Positions 1-7,860 of a DNA stretch of 64,000 nt are shown piece by piece. Numbering within the stretch: the first letter of the stretch is position 1; every line of letters starts with the position of its first letter. The stretch is from Bacteroidales bacterium. Its GTDB lineage: Bacteria; Bacteroidota; Bacteroidia; Bacteroidales; UBA932. The DNA is taken from the NCBI GenBank assembly GCA_017630155.1, contig JAGBVU010000024.1, forward strand, positions 62,001 through 126,000, in the 5' to 3' direction. A program made the translations under genes and the position numbers. The notes beneath the pieces are model-generated. The model had not been told where the DNA came from. It saw nothing but the letters and a program-made list of their open reading frames with translations, and ran no database searches.

Positions 1-2
1 AT

Positions 3-998
3 ATATCCATAGGAGAAAAGTGGAATATAGCTGCCGGTCTAAGACTTACAGGTTATGGTATGCACAATAAATTCCAGCTTGTCCCGGAACCCCGTATCCG
101 TGGAGCCTTTTTCATAACCCCATTACTGACTGCCAAAGCATCATACTCCAGAATGAGTCAGGCCATTCATCAGCTTTCATCATCTAACATAGCATCTCCC
201 TCAGATCTATGGGTCCCATCTACAGCGAGTTTGCCGGTTATGGTATCAAATAATTTAACATTGGGGTTGTGGTTTGAGAATGAGTATGATAAAGTGTACA
301 TTTCATCATCCATTGAGGGATATTATAAAACTATGAAAAACACTCTCGACTATCTGGACGGCATCTCATTGATAAATCAGTCCAATTGGGAGGAAAGTGT
401 CGCTGTAGGACGAGGCCGTAGTTATGGAATAGAACTTATGGGAAAAGTTAAATATAAGACACTTGACGCATCCATTTCATATACTCTGAGTGAATCGGTC
501 CAGCAATATGACAAAATTAACAAAGGGGAATGGTTTTTTGCCAACAACGACTGCAGACACAATCTTTTTGTCGGTATTTCATACTCACCGTTCAGAAATT
601 TCGTAATCTCTTCCTCATTTTACTACAAAACAGGGCGAAGAATCACCATTTCCGATTTGGTAATCAAGACCCCATACCAATTGCACCAAGAAATGAAACC
701 CTACTACACAAGTCCAAATGGAATAGATGTCATATGGGTATTATACAACACTTACAATTATATGGAGAAAAATGGATATAAGATGGAAGATTACCATAGG
801 CTGGACCTCTCATTTGACTACTCCATTCCACATAGAAAATTCGGTAAAAGCAATATAAACCTCTCATTCTACAATCTATATAACCACCTTAACCCGTACA
901 AGATTACAATAGCAGAGGGGGGACCTAACGGCTTTACTGTAAAAAAGCTCTGCATCTTCCCGTTCATGCCATCGATCAGCTACTCCTTTGAGTTCTGA
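3..998 (+). CDS. TonB-dependent receptor, C-terminal part (5' end outside window)
   Basis: This reading frame is open from the first bases of the window, so the start of the gene lies upstream; 331 codons are visible. The segment has the texture of the last strands of a TonB-dependent outer-membrane barrel: alternating polar/aromatic stretches, a PEPRIRGAF strand, a LPVMVSNNLTLGL strand, and a final phenylalanine (SYSFEF), as is usual for proteins inserted by the Bam machine. A S-P-S-D-L-W-V-P-S-T segment near residue 57 resembles Bacteroidetes receptors. The plug domain and TonB box are not visible, so the substrate cannot be told. A symmetric terminator follows directly. The family call is an inference from composition and short motifs. 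Confidence 0.75.
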   Translation: MSIGEKWNIAAGLRLTGYGMHNKFQLVPEPRIRGAFFITPLLTAKASYSRMSQAIHQLSSSNIASPSDLWVPSTASLPVMVSNNLTLGLWFENEYDKVYISSSIEGYYKTMKNTLDYLDGISLINQSNWEESVAVGRGRSYGIELMGKVKYKTLDASISYTLSESVQQYDKINKGEWFFANNDCRHNLFVGISYSPFRNFVISSSFYYKTGRRITISDLVIKTPYQLHQEMKPYYTSPNGIDVIWVLYNTYNYMEKNGYKMEDYHRLDLSFDYSIPHRKFGKSNINLSFYNLYNHLNPYKITIAEGGPNGFTVKKLCIFPFMPSISYSFEF

Positions 999-1032
999 TT
1001 TCTCGCTTGAGCAGGGCTTGGATCAAATAGAT

Positions 1033-1067
1033 AAATGACCTGTCCAATATGCAAGGGCAGGTCATTT
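1033..1067. terminator. Bidirectional hairpin between the receptor gene and the rpn-like gene
   Basis: A perfect 10-bp stem (AAATGACCTG / CAGGTCATTT) with a 15-base loop lies in the 88-base gap between two convergent genes. The A/T ends of the stem give a short U-rich tail in either direction, so it can serve both transcripts. Confidence 0.7.
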
Positions 1068-1086
1068 GTCTTACAGGATTAGGAGA

Positions 1087-2094
1087 TTACAATTCTTTTA
1101 TCTGCTCAACAGTGAGGCCGGAACTCTCTGCTATTATAACATCAGAAACTCCCAGATCCTTTAACTTTTGTGCCATTACTAACCGTTCTTCAATACGTCC
1201 CTCTTCGCGACCTTTTTTACGACCCTCTTCTCGACCTTCCTCGCGGCCTTCTTCAAGACCTTCCTCGAATCCCTCAGCGCGTCCTTTTTTACGACCCTCT
1301 TCGCGACCTTCTTCGCGACCCTCTTCATAGCCCATCTTAAGCCCCTCTTCGCGGGCTGTGGCCAGGATGTTGTTATAATCACGTTCTGAAATCATCTCTT
1401 GTTCGTATTTTATCCGTTTGTCTTCGCTGAATTGGGCGATTTCAGAAGCTTCAAAGAGTCTCCGGAATACCTCCTTCTGGAACTCTTTCGGGAGCTTGTC
1501 CAGTCGGGACATATACTTGAGGGCATAACACCACTTGTCGATTATATTCTTGCACTCACTCAGCTCCTTATCAAACCGTTTCAGCTCCACAAATGTACAA
1601 AAAATAGTCTCTTCCGGAGTGTCTCCTATCATTTTTTCTCTGAAAGTATACTCAGATACAAATCTCTCATCCCAGAAAGGATGTTCTCTGTTAAGACACT
1701 CTCCTGCAAGAATGGCTACAAGATATACCGGAGGGATATCGTAGTCAGCATCCCCTTTGGTGAGGTCCATGCCATAGACACGGGAAGTGTAGAGGACACA
1801 TCTTTTGAAGAAATTCTTCTGATTGTACTTCTGCATCTCGACGATAAAGTGTGAGCCATCGATGCCTGTACATCGAAGATCGAGACGAACAGATCTGCCA
1901 TTGGGCGTAAAACCTGGAATCTCAGTAGTGGAGTAAGTAAGATCCTTAACTTGTCTCCCGTCAGGAAGTACTGCATTAAGAAAATCGATCAGCACTTGTT
2001 TGTTCTTTTGGTCACCGAAGACGGCTTTAAAGCCTGAGTCGGTCAGCAGGTCCACATACCTTTGGGCCTTGATTGGGTTAGTTTTTTCTTTCAT
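1087..2094 (-). CDS. Rpn family PD-(D/E)XK nuclease / transposase-like protein
   Basis: 335 aa. The N-terminal ~250 residues match the Rpn (recombination-promoting nuclease, PDDEXK) family: a start with D-x-G-F-K-x-V-F-G, then the nuclease core with Asp72 (R-L-D-L-R), Glu86 and Gln88 (I-V-E-M-Q). Family members cut DNA and promote RecA-independent recombination; they were long annotated as transposases, but no inverted repeats or target duplication are seen here. Residues ~248-302 are a run of EEGR/KKGR/EEGL tetrads, probably a charged helix, followed by a 36-residue tail ending in a helix-turn-helix-like stretch (GVSDVIIAESSGLTVEQI). The start follows an A/T-rich leader. The gene stands alone. 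Confidence 0.8.
   Translation of the reverse strand: MKEKTNPIKAQRYVDLLTDSGFKAVFGDQKNKQVLIDFLNAVLPDGRQVKDLTYSTTEIPGFTPNGRSVRLDLRCTGIDGSHFIVEMQKYNQKNFFKRCVLYTSRVYGMDLTKGDADYDIPPVYLVAILAGECLNREHPFWDERFVSEYTFREKMIGDTPEETIFCTFVELKRFDKELSECKNIIDKWCYALKYMSRLDKLPKEFQKEVFRRLFEASEIAQFSEDKRIKYEQEMISERDYNNILATAREEGLKMGYEEGREEGREEGRKKGRAEGFEEGLEEGREEGREEGRKKGREEGRIEERLVMAQKLKDLGVSDVIIAESSGLTVEQIKEL
1189..1353 (-). repeat. In-gene 12-bp tandem repeats encoding EEGR-type tetrads
   Basis: About a dozen imperfect 12-bp units (plus strand CTCTTCGCGACC, CTTCTCGACCTT and variants) encode EEGR, KKGR, AEGF and EEGL tetrads in the rpn-like gene. The repeat is in frame throughout. Slippage by whole units would change the length of the linker without breaking the frame. 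Confidence 0.85.
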
Positions 2095-2212
2095 AACAAA
2101 TAATGTTTAAAAATTAACCCACAAAAGAATAACAAAAAAAATTAAGAGCGCGACGAAAAAAACAATTTTTTATGAAATTTTTCTCCCAAAATCACACAGA
2201 CCCTCCAAGGCA

Positions 2213-2254
2213 CAAAAAAATCGGTGAGACCTCCAGTTCAGGATATCTCACCGA
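2213..2254 (-). terminator. Rho-independent terminator of groES-groL
   Basis: On the minus strand a perfect 9-bp stem (TCGGTGAGA / TCTCACCGA) is followed at once by a run of seven T (the AAAAAAA before 2221 on the plus strand). It lies about 135 bases after the groL stop, beyond the palindromic element at 2269-2390. Confidence 0.85.
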
Positions 2255-2268
2255 CTTTACTATATGCA

Positions 2269-2387
2269 TAAAATTTCATAAAAAGAGGAATTTCAAGGCA
2301 CGCGATGTGCGAAAAACCGGAGCATACTTTCTGTATGTGAGGATTTTGAGCACGAGCGTAACGCAGAAATTACCTTTTTATGGAATT

Positions 2388-2390
<3 letters not shown>
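2269..2390. repeat. Long imperfect palindrome directly behind groL
   Basis: Outer arms TAAAATTTCATAAAAAG (2269-2285) and CTTTTTATGGAATTTTA (2374-2390) pair with one mismatch, and the next bases (GGAATTTC / GAAATTACC) extend the stem imperfectly. Inside is a small hairpin, CATAC-TTTCT-GTATG (about 2323-2337), flanked by a GCACGCG...GTGC stretch and a GAGCACGAGCG stretch. The right arm includes the groL stop codon. It has no T-tract, so it is not a terminator. It looks like a dispersed intergenic repeat of the genome, but only one copy is in this window. Confidence 0.6.
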
Positions 2391-4037
<1,647 letters not shown>

Positions 4038-4044
4038 TTAATAA

Positions 4045-4314
4045 TTACATGATAGCGAGTACGTCAGATTGACGCATCATAAGATAACTTTTACCATCCA
4101 CGGTGATCTCTGTGCCTGAATATTTGCCATAAAGGACCTCGTCACCCACTTTAAGCTCCATAGGTTCGTCTTTTTTGCCATTGCCTACTGCCACAACTTT
4201 ACCCTGCTGAGGTTTCTCTTTGGCTGTGTCTGGAATAAAAATACCACTTGCTGTTTTGGTTTCAGCCTCTTTAGGCTCGATCAAAACTCTGTCTGCTAAA
4301 GGTTTGATAGTCAT
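4045..4314 (-). CDS. groS: Co-chaperonin GroES (Hsp10)
   Basis: 89 aa, slightly shorter than the E. coli protein. It caps the GroEL ring as a heptamer. The N-terminal [14 protein letters not shown], the mobile loop region ([20 protein letters not shown]) and the [13 protein letters not shown] segment are typical. First gene of groES-groL. The leader between 4315 and about 4375 is AT-rich and lacks a Shine-Dalgarno sequence; promoter candidates on the minus strand are described at 4376-4399. Confidence 0.97.
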   Translation of the reverse strand: MTIKPLADRVLIEPKEAETKTASGIFIPDTAKEKPQQGKVVAVGNGKKDEPMELKVGDEVLYGKYSGTEITVDGKSYLMMRQSDVLAIM

Positions 4315-4375
4315 AATTGTAAATTTTTAATGTTTATATTTTTTATAATTTGTTTCAAAACCACTCCCCCACTAT

Positions 4376-4399
4376 GGCAAATTAAGTGCCATAAAGGTA
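4376..4399 (-). promoter_or_regulatory. Candidate groES promoter with overlapping sigma-54-like and -7-like boxes
   Basis: Read on the minus strand, TGGCAC, five bases, then TTGCC match the sigma-54 -24/-12 pattern except for the last base. The same stretch holds TTAATTTG, one mismatch from the housekeeping TAnnTTTG, and TACCTTTA just upstream, also one mismatch. It lies 62-85 bases before the groES start. Which form is used cannot be decided from sequence alone. Confidence 0.35.
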
Positions 4400-4430
4400 T
4401 TGTGTCATTTTGGCACATTTTTTATTTTTG
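4400..4430 (+). promoter_or_regulatory. Promoter of the nhaD-like gene
   Basis: TATTTTTG at 4423-4430 is a perfect Bacteroidetes -7 element, with TTG at 4400-4402 and a 20-base spacer. It decides the start of the antiporter gene at 4456, since the longer open frame from 4330 would begin before the promoter. Confidence 0.7.
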
Positions 4431-4455
4431 CAATACAAAATTAATAAATAAGCTT

Positions 4456-5832
4456 ATGTTTTTATTCTATGCAATGCCGATAATCTTCGTTTTGGGGATC
4501 ATAATGATCGCTCTGGAAGATGTTGTTCATATAAATAAGGCAGCCACTGCTGTCGGAATGTCTATCCTCCTGTGGCTCATCTGCCTTCTCGATGCTGCCG
4601 GCCTTTTCGCCTTGCACACCCCCGAATATATGGAGAATTTCATAGCAGGTTTCCCCAAGTTTGCAGCCCTCTCCCCGGCAGGACAGGCATACAGATATGT
4701 GGAGGTGGCCCTTGTAGAGGCCCTCGGTGATGTTTCCACCACCCTCTTTTTTGTCCTTGCATCAATGGCCATAGTAGAAGTTCTCGACTCGCACGGAGCG
4801 TTCAGTGTGATTACCAAATCGATTAAATCGAAGGGCAAAAGGAGACTTGCCTGGACATTCGGCACTCTGACATTCGTCCTATCTGCCCTGCTTGGCAATC
4901 TGGCTACTGTCATCGTGATGGTCGCTGTCCTGAGGAAACTGATAGCAGACAAATCTGACAGGATGATATATGCGTGTCTTACCATCCTTACTGCAAATGC
5001 AGGTGGTTCGTGGTCTCCGATAGGAGATGTCACCACACTGTTGCTCTGGACCGGAGGAAACCTTACTGTGACCCACCAGGTGTCGCACCTTATCCTCTCA
5101 AGCGCCCTCTACGCTACCATCGCCTGCACCATTGTATCGCTGATGTTCCCAAAGGGGTCAAATATCCAGGATGTGGTACTAGAGAAATCACACCTTCCGG
5201 AATATATAACCCACAAATACCAGACTACCCTCCTGCTGATAGGGTTGAGCTCTCTGGCCATGGTCCCTGTATTCCAGAGCCTCTTCAATCTTCCACCCTT
5301 CATGGGTGTCCTCCTCGGCCTGGTGATACTCTGGGTCATCACAGATATCAAGGCACACAAATCCCACGATTCGGCATCAAGAAAACTTCTGGTTTCCAAT
5401 CTGTTCAGCAAGCTTGACATATCCACAGTCCTTTTCTTCCTCGGCATTCTTATGTCTGTCCACACACTTAAGACTGTGGGCTTCCTTTCTGAGCTTTCCA
5501 TGGGACTCAACAAACTTATTGCAGACCCCAATATCATCAGTCTCCTTCTGGGTGTTTGCTCTTCGTTCCTGGACAATGTGGCACTCGTGGCAGCATCTAT
5601 GGGTATGTACCCTATAGCTGAGGCAGGCCCGTTTATGACAGACGGGACATTCTGGACATTCCTTGCCTACTGCGCAGTGACTGGCGGCAGCCTCCTTATC
5701 ATTGGCTCTGCTTCCGGTGTGACCGTTATGGGTATGGAGAAGATATCTTTTGTTTATTACCTGAAGAAATTCTCCTGGATAGCACTTTTGAGCTATGCTG
5801 CTGGTGCAGTTGTATACCTTTTGCTTTTTTAG
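4456..5832 (+). CDS. nhaD: NhaD-type Na+/H+ antiporter
   Basis: 458 aa with about a dozen hydrophobic segments across its whole length, matching the NhaD branch of the ion transporter superfamily. It exchanges Na+ for H+ across the inner membrane. Recognisable stretches are G-N-L-A-T-V-I-V-M, the polar membrane motif N-A-G-G-S-W-S-P-I-G-D-V-T-T, and FLDNVALVAAS near the C-terminus; the last two hold the Asn/Asp residues expected of the ion path. The frame extends upstream to 4330, but that part lies before the promoter at 4400-4430 and reads as non-coding, so the ATG at 4456 was chosen. The stop is 6 bases before tadA, suggesting co-transcription. Confidence 0.88.
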   Translation: MFLFYAMPIIFVLGIIMIALEDVVHINKAATAVGMSILLWLICLLDAAGLFALHTPEYMENFIAGFPKFAALSPAGQAYRYVEVALVEALGDVSTTLFFVLASMAIVEVLDSHGAFSVITKSIKSKGKRRLAWTFGTLTFVLSALLGNLATVIVMVAVLRKLIADKSDRMIYACLTILTANAGGSWSPIGDVTTLLLWTGGNLTVTHQVSHLILSSALYATIACTIVSLMFPKGSNIQDVVLEKSHLPEYITHKYQTTLLLIGLSSLAMVPVFQSLFNLPPFMGVLLGLVILWVITDIKAHKSHDSASRKLLVSNLFSKLDISTVLFFLGILMSVHTLKTVGFLSELSMGLNKLIADPNIISLLLGVCSSFLDNVALVAASMGMYPIAEAGPFMTDGTFWTFLAYCAVTGGSLLIIGSASGVTVMGMEKISFVYYLKKFSWIALLSYAAGAVVYLLLF

Positions 5833-5838
5833 AACAAT

Positions 5839-6276
5839 ATGATTCAAACTGACGAGAAGTATATGCGCGAAGCCCTGAAAGAAGGGGTTAAGGCAGGTGA
5901 AAAGGGGGAGATTCCCATCGGAGCTGTAGTGGTGTGCAAAGGGTCAATAATCGCCCGCGCACACAACCTCAACGAGCTGCTCAAGGATCCCACTGCCCAC
6001 GCTGAGATGCAGGCCATCACTATGGCCACTGAGCACCTCGGGGGGAAATATCTCACCTCCTGCACCATCTATGTGACTGTGGAGCCCTGCCCAATGTGTG
6101 CCGCTGCACTCGCCTGGGCACAGGTAGCCAAGGTGGTCTATGGTGCCGCTGACCCCAAAAGGGGATATTCCCTATTCTCCCCCTCACTGCTGCATCCACG
6201 CACAGAGGTGGTATCAGGGGTACTGGCAGATGAGTGCGGACAACTCGTCTCGGATTTCTTCAAAAAGATAAGGTGA
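5839..6276 (+). CDS. tadA: tRNA-specific adenosine deaminase / cytidine-deaminase-fold nucleoside deaminase
   Basis: 145 aa. It carries the deaminase zinc site: His54-Ala-Glu56 (HAE) and Cys84-Pro-Met-Cys87 (PCPMC), with Glu56 as proton shuttle. TadA converts A34 to inosine in tRNA-Arg(ACG). Length and motif order fit TadA; a guanine or related nucleobase deaminase of the same fold is possible, because the residues that separate the subfamilies cannot be judged by eye. It sits between nhaD and the YqaA-like gene, and its stop shares one base with the next start (TGATG), so translation is probably coupled. Confidence 0.8.
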   Translation: MIQTDEKYMREALKEGVKAGEKGEIPIGAVVVCKGSIIARAHNLNELLKDPTAHAEMQAITMATEHLGGKYLTSCTIYVTVEPCPMCAAALAWAQVAKVVYGAADPKRGYSLFSPSLLHPRTEVVSGVLADECGQLVSDFFKKIR

Positions 6277-6734
6277 TGGAATTTCTGCAGGAGTGGGGCT
6301 ATACAGGCCTCTTTATCGGCTCTTTTATGGCATCGACAGTGGTCCCTTTTTCTGCCGATTTCCTTATAATAGGGCTCCTGTTGGCCGGTGGCAACCCTTT
6401 TCTGTGCTTCATCAGTGCCACAGCGGGCAACTGGCTCGGTGGAATTACCTCCTTCGGGATCGGATGGCTCGGCAAATGGGAGTGGATTGAACGCTTTTTC
6501 AAGGTGAAAAGGGAGACTCTAGCCAGACAGAAAGAGAGGATTGACAAATATGGGGCACTCCTCGCCTTTATGAGTTGGCTCCCCTTCGTCGGTGACATTT
6601 TCGCAATAGGCCTGGGCTTCTATAAACTCCCCCCTATCAAGTGTTCCATCTATATGTTGATAGGCAAGGGGGCAAGATTTCTCCTATGGATTGGGCTATT
6701 CCTCCTGCTCGGGGACAAATTGCCCTGGCTCTGA
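6276..6734 (+). CDS. YqaA/DedA-like (VTT domain) inner-membrane protein
   Basis: 152 aa with four hydrophobic segments. The motif order G-x-x-x-x-x-F, G-N-W-L-G-G (about residue 50), a short amphipathic stretch with E-R-F-F, and F-M-S-W-L-P-F-V-G-D (about 100) is that of the SNARE-associated/VTT family, YqaA subgroup. Related DedA proteins take part in lipid flipping and membrane homeostasis; the role of the YqaA subgroup is not established. The start at 6276 was taken over an earlier in-frame ATG at 6234, because the earlier one lies deep inside tadA and adds a segment unlike the family. Confidence 0.75.
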   Translation: MEFLQEWGYTGLFIGSFMASTVVPFSADFLIIGLLLAGGNPFLCFISATAGNWLGGITSFGIGWLGKWEWIERFFKVKRETLARQKERIDKYGALLAFMSWLPFVGDIFAIGLGFYKLPPIKCSIYMLIGKGARFLLWIGLFLLLGDKLPWL

Positions 6735-6743
6735 AATATTTTG

Positions 6744-6774
6744 TTTGCAATTATAAAAGATTTCTTTACCTTTG
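6744..6774 (+). promoter_or_regulatory. Promoter of tRNA-Gln
   Basis: TTTG (6744-6747), a 19-base spacer, and TACCTTTG (6767-6774): a full-consensus Bacteroidetes promoter. The tRNA begins 12 bases after the -7 box. The same TTTG-N19-TACCTTTG layout precedes tRNA-Ser. Confidence 0.9.
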
Positions 6775-6785
6775 CACCCGCAAAC

Positions 6786-6856
6786 TGACTTATGGTGTAA
6801 TGGTAGCACTACAGATTTTGGTTCTGTCTGTCTAGGTTCGAATCCTGGTAAGTCAA
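6786..6856 (+). tRNA. tRNA-Gln (anticodon TTG)
   Basis: The acceptor stem TGACTTA/TAAGTCA pairs perfectly. The anticodon stem ACAGA/TCTGT encloses the loop TTTTGGT with anticodon TTG, and the T-arm reads CTAGGTTCGAATCCTGG. Discriminator base A at 6856; CCA is not encoded. A lipoprotein reading frame starts 4 bases further on. Confidence 0.97.
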
Positions 6857-6860
6857 CAAT

Positions 6861-7823
6861 ATGAAAAAGATTTTTGCCAAAATTGCAGCTATATCAGTAG
6901 CTGCATTTTTTGTTTTAAGTGGGTGCGGTGACCACCCTGGTCAGAAAGGGGCAAAGCCACACAATTTCCCAAAAGTGCAGCCTCCGGCAATGCTTGGGCA
7001 GGATGGGGTACTGAAATACATTGCCCATAATTACTGGAGACCTTTCATTGACTCCTCTGAGACCTTCTCCCAGGACACATCACTGATTGGCGGTGTCCCG
7101 AAGGAGCAGTTTGCAGGGGCCTGCCACGAATATGCCAGAATACTTTTCTCCATACCCTTGGCAGATGGCATCAAGGCACAGACAAATTTCATCAACCGGC
7201 TTGTGGAACTTGAAAGGAAAAATCCCGAAAACACAATTTTTGACTCTGCTGTGGAATTTGCTGAGGAGGTGTTCTACGGAGTCAACTCTGACTTCAGAAA
7301 CGAGGAGCTTTATCTCCCATTTGCAGCCATATTGGCAAAATTTGAAGGGGTTGACTCCATCAGCAGGAAAAGATACGCAGAAGAGGCCATAAATTGCTCA
7401 AAAAACAGGATTGGGACCGTTGCGACAGATTTTCACTACACCACCAAGGATGGGAGACGCTCCACTCTCCACAAAACTGCAGGGGAATATATCCTCCTGT
7501 TCTTCTCCAACCCGGGATGCACAGCGTGCAAAGAGATTATCGGCACACTCGGACAATCACTTGCCGTCCAGAAACTCTTTTCCGAAGGGAGGCTGACAGT
7601 GATAAACATCTATATCGACGAAAATCTCGCCCAGTGGTACAAATATATGCCCATCTATCCCGAAAATTGGATCAACTGTCACAATGAGGATCTGAAAATA
7701 AGGGGGGAAAACCTGTACGATGTGAGGGCCATCCCATCGCTATATCTGCTGGACAGGGAGAAGAGGGTTATCCTCAAAGATGCCCCTGTAAACATCCTGA
7801 TGGAGCAGCTTCACCGTTTGTAG
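6861..7823 (+). CDS. DUF5106-type lipoprotein with C-terminal thioredoxin-like domain
   Basis: 320 aa. A signal peptide ends in a lipobox (VLSGC, Cys22), so the mature protein should be lipid-anchored in the envelope. Residues ~45-180 are a helical region resembling DUF5106; residues ~185-320 look like a thioredoxin fold with Cys220-T-A-Cys223 (N-P-G-C-T-A-C-K) and a cis-proline segment A-I-P-S-L-Y-L-L-D. This suggests a periplasmic thiol-disulfide role; the substrate is unknown. The start is fixed by the signal peptide and falls only 4 bases after tRNA-Gln, with no separate promoter in between. Confidence 0.8.
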   Translation: MKKIFAKIAAISVAAFFVLSGCGDHPGQKGAKPHNFPKVQPPAMLGQDGVLKYIAHNYWRPFIDSSETFSQDTSLIGGVPKEQFAGACHEYARILFSIPLADGIKAQTNFINRLVELERKNPENTIFDSAVEFAEEVFYGVNSDFRNEELYLPFAAILAKFEGVDSISRKRYAEEAINCSKNRIGTVATDFHYTTKDGRRSTLHKTAGEYILLFFSNPGCTACKEIIGTLGQSLAVQKLFSEGRLTVINIYIDENLAQWYKYMPIYPENWINCHNEDLKIRGENLYDVRAIPSLYLLDREKRVILKDAPVNILMEQLHRL

Positions 7824-7835
7824 CGTTTGTTTTAG

Positions 7836-7843
7836 TATATTTG
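7836..7843 (+). promoter_or_regulatory. -7 element upstream of the HExxH/propeller gene
   Basis: TATATTTG matches TAnnTTTG exactly and lies 17 bases before the ATG at 7861. A TTTG at the usual -33 distance is not clear. Confidence 0.6.
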
Positions 7844-7860
7844 CGTCAAAAGTAAGAGTG

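Noticed and set aside
1049-1330. Plus-strand open frame of S-R-P-S-S-R-P repeats
   Set aside because: It is the antisense reading of the EEGR repeats in the rpn-like gene and has no start context or family.
1087-2094. Insertion sequence carrying the rpn-like gene
   Set aside because: No terminal inverted repeats or target duplications were found around it; Rpn proteins are now seen as nucleases, not classical transposases.
4315-4400. CIRCE (HrcA) operator upstream of groES
   Set aside because: No TTAGCACTC-N9-GAGTGCTAA-like sequence; the GTGCCA/TGGCAC arms have the wrong sequence and spacing.
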